From: an uncultured Prevotellaceae bacterium
Lineage (GTDB): Bacteria; Bacteroidota; Bacteroidia; Bacteroidales; Bacteroidaceae
Reading direction: 5' to 3'
Assembly: GCA_946540735.1 (NCBI GenBank)
Contig: CAMNIN010000033.1
Span: 1 to 41,917 of the forward strand
Length of the DNA stretch: 41,917 nt
The notes below the pieces were generated by a model that had not been told where the DNA came from, searched no databases, and saw only the letters and a list, made by a program, of their open reading frames with translations. Position numbers and translations under genes: made by a program. The first letter of the stretch is position 1. The number at the start of each line of letters is the position of its first letter. Below are positions 24,824 through 32,295 of this stretch, in pieces.

Positions 24824-25429
24824 ATGGACAAAGTAAGTTACGCTTTGGGCCTGGGCATCGGACGCCAACTGGCGCAGATGGGTGCCTCAGACCTGAACAT
24901 TGATGATTTTGCCGATGCAATCAAAGACGTGCTCGCCGGCAATACCCTGAAGATCTCCAACAAAGACGCACAGACCATCGTGGAGAAATACTTCAGCGAG
25001 AAAGAACAGAAAATCAACGCCGACCGCAGCGCAAAAGGAAAAATCGCCAAAGAAGCAGGAGAACAGTATCTGGCTGAAAACGCCAAAAACGAAGGTGTCG
25101 TCACGCTGCCCAGCGGACTGCAGTACAAAGTGCTGCGGGAGGGCAACGGACAAAAACCGAAAGCCACCGATCAAGTCGTATGCCACTACGAAGGCTTCCT
25201 CGTCGACGGAACAGTCTTCGACAGCAGCTACCAGCGCGGAGAACCCGCCACTTTCCCACTCAACCAAGTCATCACAGGATGGACCGAAGGACTGCAACTC
25301 ATGCAGGAGGGTGCCAAATACCGCTTCTTCATCCCCTACCGACTCGGATATGGCGAGGGAGGCGCAGGCACACTCATTCCTCCCTTCTCAGCCTTGATCT
25401 TCGACGTGGAACTGATCGAGGTGAAATAA
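24824..25429 (+). CDS. FKBP-type peptidyl-prolyl isomerase (FklB-like, cytosolic)
   Basis: The 201-residue protein has no signal peptide. It has an FKBP-N dimerisation domain (about 1-85, opening KVSYALGLGIGRQLAQ) joined by LAENAKNEGVVTLPSGLQYKV to an FKBP domain (about 95-201). The FKBP domain carries the active-site pattern YEGFLVDGTVFDSS, QVITGWTEGL and the closing FDVELIEV. It catalyses cis-trans isomerisation of prolyl bonds and may act as a chaperone. It is the first of three tandem FKBP genes (gaps 38 and 21 bases) and the only one apparently cytosolic. Confidence 0.93.
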   Translation: MDKVSYALGLGIGRQLAQMGASDLNIDDFADAIKDVLAGNTLKISNKDAQTIVEKYFSEKEQKINADRSAKGKIAKEAGEQYLAENAKNEGVVTLPSGLQYKVLREGNGQKPKATDQVVCHYEGFLVDGTVFDSSYQRGEPATFPLNQVITGWTEGLQLMQEGAKYRFFIPYRLGYGEGGAGTLIPPFSALIFDVELIEVK

Positions 25430-25467
25430 CACACAGATACATCAATCAATAACAATCAATAAAAGAA

Positions 25468-26322
25468 ATGAGAAAATTTTCATTCATTGCCGCAATGGCA
25501 ATCATCATCACGGCCACAGTATCATGTGGCAAAGGCTACAAAGCCGATCTGAGAACAGATGTTGACACCCTGAGCTATGCCATCGGTCTGGCCAATGGCG
25601 GACAACTCACTCAATACCTGTCCTCACAAGGCGTCGACACTGCTTACATCGCCGACTTCATCAAGGGATTCAACGAGGGCTCCAAAGCCGGTGGCGACAA
25701 AAAACAGGCTGCTTACTATGCCGGTATCGACATGGGTATGAAAATGACCTCTGGCATCAACAACTCCATCTTCGGTGGCGACGAGAACGAGAAAGTGTCC
25801 CGCAAGAACCTCATCGCCGGCCTCGTGGCTGGTATCAAGGGCGACACCACACTCATGAACCCGAATAAAGTCATTTCTCAGATTGATGCCATGGCCAAGG
25901 GCATCCACGACAAAGTGATGGCCAAGAAATTCAAGGAGAACAAAGAGGCTGGTGAGAAATTCCTCGCCGAGAACGCCAAGAAAGAGGGCGTGAAGACGCT
26001 GCCCAGCGGATTGCAGTACAAAGTGATCAAAGAGGGCAACGGCGCCATCCCCGCCGACTCCATGAAGGTGAAAGTGAACTATGAGGGCAAGACCATCGAC
26101 GGCGAGGTCTTCGACAGCAGCTACAAGAGAGGTGAGGCGCTCGAAATGATGATCCGACAGAATATCCCGGGATTCGCCGAGGCACTGACACACATGCCCG
26201 TGGGATCTACCTGGGAAGTCTACATCCCTGCCGAACTCGCTTACGGCGACCGTGAGACTGGACCTATCAAGCCCTACTCCACCCTGATCTTCAAAATCGA
26301 ACTCCTCGACATCGTCAAATAA
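25468..26322 (+). CDS. FKBP-type peptidyl-prolyl isomerase, lipoprotein
   Basis: The 284-residue protein has a lipoprotein signal (MRKFSFIAAMAIIITATVSC then GKGYKADL). An FKBP-N domain (about 30-165) follows, with VDTLSYAIGLANGGQLTQYL, and an FKBP domain (about 180-284) joined by the same LAENAKKEGVKTLPSGLQYKV linker seen in both neighbours. The active-site loop reads YEGKTIDGEVFDSS, but the usual Ile-x-Gly-Trp segment is changed (NIPGFAEALTHMPVG), replacing the conserved Trp by Phe. Activity may therefore be weak. It probably acts as an envelope-anchored foldase. The Lys after Gly at +2 gives no clear surface-export signal. Confidence 0.92.
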   Translation: MRKFSFIAAMAIIITATVSCGKGYKADLRTDVDTLSYAIGLANGGQLTQYLSSQGVDTAYIADFIKGFNEGSKAGGDKKQAAYYAGIDMGMKMTSGINNSIFGGDENEKVSRKNLIAGLVAGIKGDTTLMNPNKVISQIDAMAKGIHDKVMAKKFKENKEAGEKFLAENAKKEGVKTLPSGLQYKVIKEGNGAIPADSMKVKVNYEGKTIDGEVFDSSYKRGEALEMMIRQNIPGFAEALTHMPVGSTWEVYIPAELAYGDRETGPIKPYSTLIFKIELLDIVK

Positions 26323-26343
26323 GCTTATCACTTATCTTTGATT

Positions 26344-27318
26344 ATGAGAAAAACCATTTTGCTGGCACTCGTCATGATGACGAGTGCCTCTTTCTGCCTT
26401 GCCGCAGAAGGACCGAAGAAAGACAAGAAAAAGAAAAAGACCGAAACCGTGAAAGTGGTGGAGCCCGTCACGCTCAATAGCCAGTCCGACTCCATCAGCT
26501 ATGCCATGGGCATGGAGATGACCAACGGACTCATCCCTTTCCTCATCGACCAAATGGGGGTCGACACGGCATACATGCATAAGTTCATCGAGGGCTTCGA
26601 GGCTGCCATCGACAAAGAGAAAAACAATAAGGAACTCACTGCCTACGGTGCTGGCATCAATGTGGCGCGCATGGTGAACACCAACATGATCGCCAATGCC
26701 CGCAGAAACATGAAGGACATCACCGACAGCATCGGCACCGACAAGTTCAACCAGGGCTTCCTCGCTGCACTCCACCACGACTACCTCCACTTCAACGACT
26801 CCTCGGCCACGGCCTATCTCTCTGCAACACGTGAGGCTCACCTGAAGAAAAACCTCAAGACCGGTGAGGATTTCCTGGCCGAGAACGCCAAGAAAGAGGG
26901 TGTCGTGACCCTGCCCAGCGGACTGCAATACAAAATCCTGCGCCAAGGCAATGGTCCCGTGGCCACCAACAACGACGAGGTGGAAGTGAAATATGAGGGA
27001 CGCCTGATCGACGGAACGGTCTTCGACAGCAGCTATACCCGCAGCGAACAGACCAATAAGTTCCGCCCCAACCAAGTGATCAAGGGGTGGACCGAAGCTC
27101 TCACCCTGATGCCCGAAGGCAGCATGTGGGAACTCTATATCCCCCAGAACCTCGCTTACGCCGACCGTCAGGCCGGACAGATCCCTCCCTACTCCACACT
27201 GATCTTCAAAGTCGAACTCGAGAAAGTGATCAAACCGGAGGTGAAAAACGAGACTCCCGCCCTCGACAAGACCCAAAAAGAAGGAAAGCCGAAAAAGGCT
27301 GTCACCAAAAAGAAATAA
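26344..27318 (+). CDS. FKBP-type peptidyl-prolyl isomerase, secreted, Lys-rich ends
   Basis: The 324-residue protein starts at ATG 26344 (a TTG two codons earlier is also in frame). A signal peptide (MRKTILLALVMMTSASFCLA) is followed by a very Lys-rich segment (KKDKKKKKTE). Then come an FKBP-N domain (LNSQSDSISYAMGMEMTNGL) and an FKBP domain with YEGRLIDGTVFDSS, QVIKGWTEALTLMPEG and FKVELEKV. A basic tail KPKKAVTKKK closes it. The active-site Trp is kept, unlike in the middle paralogue. It is third in the tandem set and 9 bases upstream of the helicase start, so a shared transcript is likely. Confidence 0.92.
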   Translation: MRKTILLALVMMTSASFCLAAEGPKKDKKKKKTETVKVVEPVTLNSQSDSISYAMGMEMTNGLIPFLIDQMGVDTAYMHKFIEGFEAAIDKEKNNKELTAYGAGINVARMVNTNMIANARRNMKDITDSIGTDKFNQGFLAALHHDYLHFNDSSATAYLSATREAHLKKNLKTGEDFLAENAKKEGVVTLPSGLQYKILRQGNGPVATNNDEVEVKYEGRLIDGTVFDSSYTRSEQTNKFRPNQVIKGWTEALTLMPEGSMWELYIPQNLAYADRQAGQIPPYSTLIFKVELEKVIKPEVKNETPALDKTQKEGKPKKAVTKKK

Positions 27319-27327
27319 GATAATAGA

Positions 27328-29271
27328 TTGAAAACATTCGAAGAATTAGGCGTCGCCGAAGAGATTCGCCGAGCCATCACTGAAATGGGGTTCGAAAACC
27401 CCATGCCAGTGCAAGAAGAAGTCATCCCCTACCTCCTTGGCAATGGCAATGATGTCATCGCCCTGGCACAGACCGGTACGGGGAAAACTGCCGCTTACGG
27501 CATACCGCTTTTGCAGAAAATCAACCCCGACAATCAGGCCACACAGGCACTGATCCTCTCTCCCACGCGCGAATTGTGCCTACAGATCAGTGATGACCTG
27601 AAGGATTTCTCCAAATACATGCGGGGCGTGCGCATCATTCCAGTCTATGGCGGCACATCGATCGTCAACCAGATCAATGCGCTCAAAAAAGGTGTGCAGA
27701 TCATCGTCGCCACCCCCGGACGTCTCATCGACTTGATGAACCGTGGCGTGGCCCATCTCGACCAAGTGAGCAACGTGGTGCTCGACGAGGCCGACGAGAT
27801 GCTCAACATGGGATTCTCGGAAAGCATCGACGAGATCCTCAAAGGCGTTCCCACCGACCGCAACACCTTGCTCTTCTCTGCTACCATGAGCAAGGAAATC
27901 GAGGCTATCGCACGCAACTACCTGCACGACCACAAGGAAATCGTCGTCGGTAGCCGCAACGAGGGTGCCGAACATGTCAACCATATTTATTATATGGTAC
28001 ATGCCAAAGACAAATACCTGGCCCTGAAACGTATCGTCGACTATTATCCCAAAATCTTCGCCATCATCTTCTGCAGAACTAAGGTGGAGACACAGGAAAT
28101 CGCTGACAAACTGATCCGCGACGGCTACAACGCAGAGTCACTGCATGGCGACCTGTCGCAACAACAGCGCGACCTGACCATGCAGAAATTCCGCCAGCAC
28201 CTCACTCAACTGCTCGTGGCGACGGATGTGGCTGCAAGGGGTCTGGATGTCGACGACCTCACCCATGTCATCAACTTCGGACTGCCCGAGGACATCGAAA
28301 ACTACACCCACCGCAGTGGACGTACAGGACGTGCCGGCAAGAAAGGCACCTCCATCTCGATCGTACACACCCGTGAGCAGAAGAAAATCCGTGCCATCGA
28401 GAAGGAGATCGGGAAATCGTTCGTCGAAGCAGAACTGCCCACACCCCATGAGATCTGCACCAAACAGCTCTACAGGGTGATGGACCAGATCGAGAAGACG
28501 GATGTCAACGAGGAGGAGATCGCTCCCTTCATGGAGGAGATCAACCGCCACTTCGAATACATGGAGAAAGAGGACCTGATCAAAAAGATCGTGTCGCGCA
28601 ACTTCGGACGCTTCCTGGCCTACTACGCTGATGCCCCGGTCATCGAGAAACCCAGCACCAAATCCGAACGCTCCGAGAAAAACGGCCGACGGGGCGACAA
28701 GAGCCAGCCCAAAGGCAAGCGGAAGGCGGAGAGCGGCTACCGGCGCCTCTTCATCAACCTGGGCAAAGCCGACGGCTTCTATCCGGGCGAGGTGATGCAG
28801 TTTATCAACAAACATGTGGAGGGCCGGCAGGAAGTGGGGCACATCGACCTGCTCAGCAAGTTCTCCTACATCGAGGTTCCCGAGAAGGATGCCGACTACG
28901 TCATGCAATGCCTCGACGGCACGACCTACAAAGGACGCGAAGTGCGATGCAACGATGCCGACGACCCCACACATGGCGGGGGAAAGAAACCGGCTAAGAC
29001 CGCAGCATCCGGCGGACGGCAGCGCAAGGAGGAAAGGCAGACACCCGACAATTTCGCCCGATTTGAAAAGAAATCAAAACGTGAGCGCAGGATGCAGGCC
29101 GACCAACCGGACTCCCGCAAGAAAAAAGGCACCCGCGGTGCTGCACGTGTGGAGAGTGGCCGCAACGACGATTGGCGACAATTCTTCCTGGGGCATGACA
29201 TCATTCTACGCGACGAGCCTGACTTCAGCGAAGAGGGCTGGGCGCGTCGCAAGCCCAAAAAGAAAAAATAA
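27328..29271 (+). CDS. DEAD-box RNA helicase with DbpA-type RNA-binding domain
   Basis: The 647-residue protein has all the motifs: Q (FENPMPVQ), I (AQTGTGKTA), Ia (PTRELCLQ), II (DEAD), III (SAT), IV (IIFCRTK), V (ATDVAARGLDV) and VI (HRSGRTGRAG). After about residue 450 comes a basic linker, then a DbpA/CsdA-like RRM (YRRLFINLGKADGFYPGEVM to VRCNDAD, about 470-550) and a Lys/Arg-rich tail. It probably acts in ribosome assembly or cold-shock RNA remodelling, like DeaD/CsdA. The start is TTG (27328): the reading frame is closed by the FKBP stop four codons upstream and no ATG precedes the Q motif. Confidence 0.94.
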   Translation: MKTFEELGVAEEIRRAITEMGFENPMPVQEEVIPYLLGNGNDVIALAQTGTGKTAAYGIPLLQKINPDNQATQALILSPTRELCLQISDDLKDFSKYMRGVRIIPVYGGTSIVNQINALKKGVQIIVATPGRLIDLMNRGVAHLDQVSNVVLDEADEMLNMGFSESIDEILKGVPTDRNTLLFSATMSKEIEAIARNYLHDHKEIVVGSRNEGAEHVNHIYYMVHAKDKYLALKRIVDYYPKIFAIIFCRTKVETQEIADKLIRDGYNAESLHGDLSQQQRDLTMQKFRQHLTQLLVATDVAARGLDVDDLTHVINFGLPEDIENYTHRSGRTGRAGKKGTSISIVHTREQKKIRAIEKEIGKSFVEAELPTPHEICTKQLYRVMDQIEKTDVNEEEIAPFMEEINRHFEYMEKEDLIKKIVSRNFGRFLAYYADAPVIEKPSTKSERSEKNGRRGDKSQPKGKRKAESGYRRLFINLGKADGFYPGEVMQFINKHVEGRQEVGHIDLLSKFSYIEVPEKDADYVMQCLDGTTYKGREVRCNDADDPTHGGGKKPAKTAASGGRQRKEERQTPDNFARFEKKSKRERRMQADQPDSRKKKGTRGAARVESGRNDDWRQFFLGHDIILRDEPDFSEEGWARRKPKKKK

Positions 29272-29279
29272 AAAATTGT

Positions 29280-29304
29280 AGAGACGTCACATCGGGGCGT
29301 CTCT
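29280..29304 (+). terminator. Helicase terminator, REP-like palindrome copy 1
   Basis: AGAGACG pairs with CGTCTCT (7 base pairs, 11-base loop) and TTTT follows on the plus strand, 9 bases past the helicase stop. The 25-base unit matches the reverse complement of the second hairpin at 21 of 25 positions. Confidence 0.6.
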
Positions 29305-29313
29305 TTTCATAAC

Positions 29314-29344
29314 ATTAGAGACGCCGCAGTGCGACGTCTCTAAT
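29314..29344. repeat. REP-like palindrome copy 2
   Basis: ATTAGAGACG pairs perfectly with CGTCTCTAAT (10 base pairs, 11-base loop). It faces copy 1 head to head, and together they look like a pair of interspersed palindromic repeats doubling as transcription terminators between convergent genes. Confidence 0.55.
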
Positions 29345-29361
29345 GGATTCGTGTGATTGTC

Positions 29362-29402
29362 GATTGTCCTTATATTTAATTGTGATTATCCTTATATTTA
29401 AT
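29362..29402. repeat. Imperfect 19-base direct repeat
   Basis: GATTGTCCTTATATTTAAT (29362-29380) recurs as GATTATCCTTATATTTAAT (29384-29402), one mismatch, period 22. The second copy includes the stop codon of the glycosidase gene. Confidence 0.6.
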
Positions 29403-32280
29403 AAGGTGAGATATTGTTCAACTCCTCCAGCCGCCGTTCTTCCACTGGACGACGCAACAGATCAACCAATTCCCGGCATGAGGCGAAACCCACCTTCGGT
29501 GCGAAATCAGCTGAGTGCATATAACGCAGCACACTGAGGTAGAACTGCCTGCCTTCCACCCGCTCCGCTGCGCGCTCCAGGTCACTCATACAGATGAGCA
29601 ACTTTCCTTTGCCAACAGCGAACTCGAAAACAAGTCCCAGGCGGTGGTTGCGCTCAATATTGTCAATCACCTGAATGACAGGACGGTAGGACACTGGGAA
29701 ATTGTCGAGAATCATCGGACTGCTCGCCTTCACCACGGGGAACCATTGCCATGAGGTATGATTCTCGGTGGGGAAATCCCTGAATATCGGGTGTGACGAG
29801 TCTGTGAGGATGCCCAGCGTTCCCGGTGAGACAGGACGGTGGTTGTTCTCGCTGATGGTCTTGAACATGCGGTAGTTCCAATAATCGGTCTGGAACAGTC
29901 CTCCCACCACATGATTTTTATACTCCACGGTATCGGGCATATACAGCACGCTGGCTCCTTTCTCCAATCGCGAGGCGATATCATCGGTCAGTTCACGGGT
30001 GATGATGATGTCACGCTTCTGTTGCTCCAGGTCGTTGGATGCGGGATAGACCCAGACGGGGTAGCGATTGGTGTATGACGCCGTCTTGTTGTATCTGGCC
30101 TGGAGCACCAGGTCGCAGCGGGTGGCTTCGGTGATCCCGGAGAGACTGGCCCGGATGGTGCCGATCTCCAACAGGCCGCGTCGGTCCTTCGGAATGGGCA
30201 TCACCCCATTGAGAAACTGCCTGCCATCGGCCTCCAACCACCATTCCAATTTCCCGTCATCCCAGGATTCCTGTCCCTCTCCCGAACCGTAGTTGGCGAG
30301 AAGCACCTTGGCCTGCAGCATACTGTCGTTGGTGAAACACATCTTTTCCAGTTCGGCCAGCGGCACGATCCTTGCACAAAAACCATCCCAAACCTTCTTG
30401 CCATGATGCTCTTTCATGAAAGTCTTCTCTTCCATGAAGGCATCGAGCAATCCGACATAGGCACTGCCCTGCCCTGGATAGTCCTGCAAGTCGAGCAGTT
30501 GGAAACCGGCCATGTTGGGCGTGCGGAGATCCATCTCCACATCGGCTTTATAGAGCTGCAGGCTCCACAGACCTGAGGCCCGGTGGAAATCCTTGGCTTG
30601 ATCGGCCATGCCTGCCTGCACCAACCGCTTGTAAAACACCTGCATGTTATACGGATACAGCACACCTTTGTATTTGCGGATCTCGTCAAAATCAGGATAG
30701 GTCTGAAACTGTGCTGTCTCATGACTGATCACGGGCACCGTAGACAGCCCACAGGCATGGCTGAAATTCATCGTGGTGTTGGGTGCCGTGTGGTTGATCA
30801 TTCCTCCATCATAGGTGTCGGCGAAAGCAAAACTGCCTCGCGTATGCGTGTCAAAAGAGCCCCAGGCTTCTCCTCCCACACGGCAGGTGGTGAAATAATC
30901 CATACCGGGCTTCACACCTTGGTAGCCCAGGTAATAGTTGGAACCGAAGGTGAACAGTTTCCGTGGGGCCATCGCCCTGAAATCAGCCACGAATTCTGCC
31001 ATCTTCTCGATGGAGCCCCATAATTCGTTTCCCAAGGCGAACATGACAAACGAGGGATGATGACCATAGGTGCGCATGATATGCTCTCCCTCCTTGTGAA
31101 GGAACGACATCAGGCGTGCATCATCTTTGTTGAAGTCTCCCCAGAAGGGCAACTCTGGCTGCATGTAGATGCCGAGTTCATCGGCCGCCTCAAAGGCTGC
31201 CTCGGGCGGGCACCAGGAGTGGAAACGGATGTGATTGATGCCGTAAGCCTGGTTTTTGCCCAGATAAGCCAACCACTCGGCCTTGGTCATCGGGACGTGG
31301 GCCTGGAGGGGAAAGACACAGGCGTCGTGCTTGCCCCGAAGAAAGATTTCCTTGCCGTTGGCCTGGAAATGATGATCGTTGACAACGAAATCGATCAGGC
31401 CGAAATCCTTGTTCACCTCATCATGCCCTTCGACACACACCCGAAGGGTATAGAGATTGGGATGATACTCGTCCCACAACTGCGCCTCCTCTCCCAGCGA
31501 CAGCGACAGGTGAAACACTCCGTCGGCAGAAGGGGTGAGGTTGCGACCGGTCCAGTAGTCCATGGCTTTGATCTTGCCTGAGAAATTCTGCGGCACGGCC
31601 TCCATCACGATGTGGGTGCCTTTTTTCATCTTGCCCTTCACGGTGAGTCTCACCTCCACCGTCTTGCTCTTGGCATCAGGCATCACTTCCATGCCGTCGA
31701 TGCGCACACGGGGCCGGCGCTCCAGATAGAGGCCGCCGATGACTCCGTTCCAGTTGGTCTGGGTGTCTTCGGTATAGGCATGTGAGTTGCTGAGCAACTG
31801 CGGTGGCACGGTCTCGCCATTGTCTACCATCAGGGTAAGGGTATGACGGCCAGGGGTGAGCCACTGCGAGAGGTCATAGACCTGGGCGGTGGAGATATCA
31901 TCGCAATCTCCGGCCTTTTGTCCGTCCACATACACCACCGAGGGCTTTGTGCGCTCAAGCACCAGCACCACTTGCTGTTTCTTCCAGTCTTTGGGAATCG
32001 TCACCTCGCGGCGGTACCATGCCTTGCCCACATAACTGTGCAGGCGAGTGAGGTGTGTGGTCTCTGTCGTCGTTGCGGGAGCGTCACCCTTCAGGTTGGT
32101 ATCGGTGGTGCCAGGCAGGACGACTTGATCGGAAAAGGCATCACCGACATGCAGCGAGGCTTGGCGGTCGAGGGCAAACTGCCACTCGCCCGCCAAGTTG
32201 ATCCGGTCGCGGAAGGGTTTTTCTGCGGCCATGGCTGCTGTTGCTGCCAGGAGCAGCAACGAAATCATCACGTTTCTCAT
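29398..32280 (-). CDS. Glycoside hydrolase family 2 protein
   Basis: The 960-residue secreted enzyme has a signal peptide (MRNVMISLLLLAATAAMAA). It has an N-terminal sugar-binding jelly roll (about 25-190, with VGKAWYRREVTIP and VYVDGQKAG), an Ig-like domain (about 190-300) and a GH2 TIM barrel (about 300-600). Acid/base Glu419 lies in ALGNELWG and the nucleophile Glu521 in VISHETAQF. A C-terminal accessory region of some 300 residues follows. It probably cleaves a beta-linked sugar in the periplasm; beta-galactosidase, glucuronidase and other GH2 activities cannot be told apart here. It lies 15 bases after the peptidase gene. Confidence 0.9.
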   Translation of the reverse strand: MRNVMISLLLLAATAAMAAEKPFRDRINLAGEWQFALDRQASLHVGDAFSDQVVLPGTTDTNLKGDAPATTTETTHLTRLHSYVGKAWYRREVTIPKDWKKQQVVLVLERTKPSVVYVDGQKAGDCDDISTAQVYDLSQWLTPGRHTLTLMVDNGETVPPQLLSNSHAYTEDTQTNWNGVIGGLYLERRPRVRIDGMEVMPDAKSKTVEVRLTVKGKMKKGTHIVMEAVPQNFSGKIKAMDYWTGRNLTPSADGVFHLSLSLGEEAQLWDEYHPNLYTLRVCVEGHDEVNKDFGLIDFVVNDHHFQANGKEIFLRGKHDACVFPLQAHVPMTKAEWLAYLGKNQAYGINHIRFHSWCPPEAAFEAADELGIYMQPELPFWGDFNKDDARLMSFLHKEGEHIMRTYGHHPSFVMFALGNELWGSIEKMAEFVADFRAMAPRKLFTFGSNYYLGYQGVKPGMDYFTTCRVGGEAWGSFDTHTRGSFAFADTYDGGMINHTAPNTTMNFSHACGLSTVPVISHETAQFQTYPDFDEIRKYKGVLYPYNMQVFYKRLVQAGMADQAKDFHRASGLWSLQLYKADVEMDLRTPNMAGFQLLDLQDYPGQGSAYVGLLDAFMEEKTFMKEHHGKKVWDGFCARIVPLAELEKMCFTNDSMLQAKVLLANYGSGEGQESWDDGKLEWWLEADGRQFLNGVMPIPKDRRGLLEIGTIRASLSGITEATRCDLVLQARYNKTASYTNRYPVWVYPASNDLEQQKRDIIITRELTDDIASRLEKGASVLYMPDTVEYKNHVVGGLFQTDYWNYRMFKTISENNHRPVSPGTLGILTDSSHPIFRDFPTENHTSWQWFPVVKASSPMILDNFPVSYRPVIQVIDNIERNHRLGLVFEFAVGKGKLLICMSDLERAAERVEGRQFYLSVLRYMHSADFAPKVGFASCRELVDLLRRPVEERRLEELNNISPY

Positions 32281-32295
32281 GGTAAGTGCGTTTTT

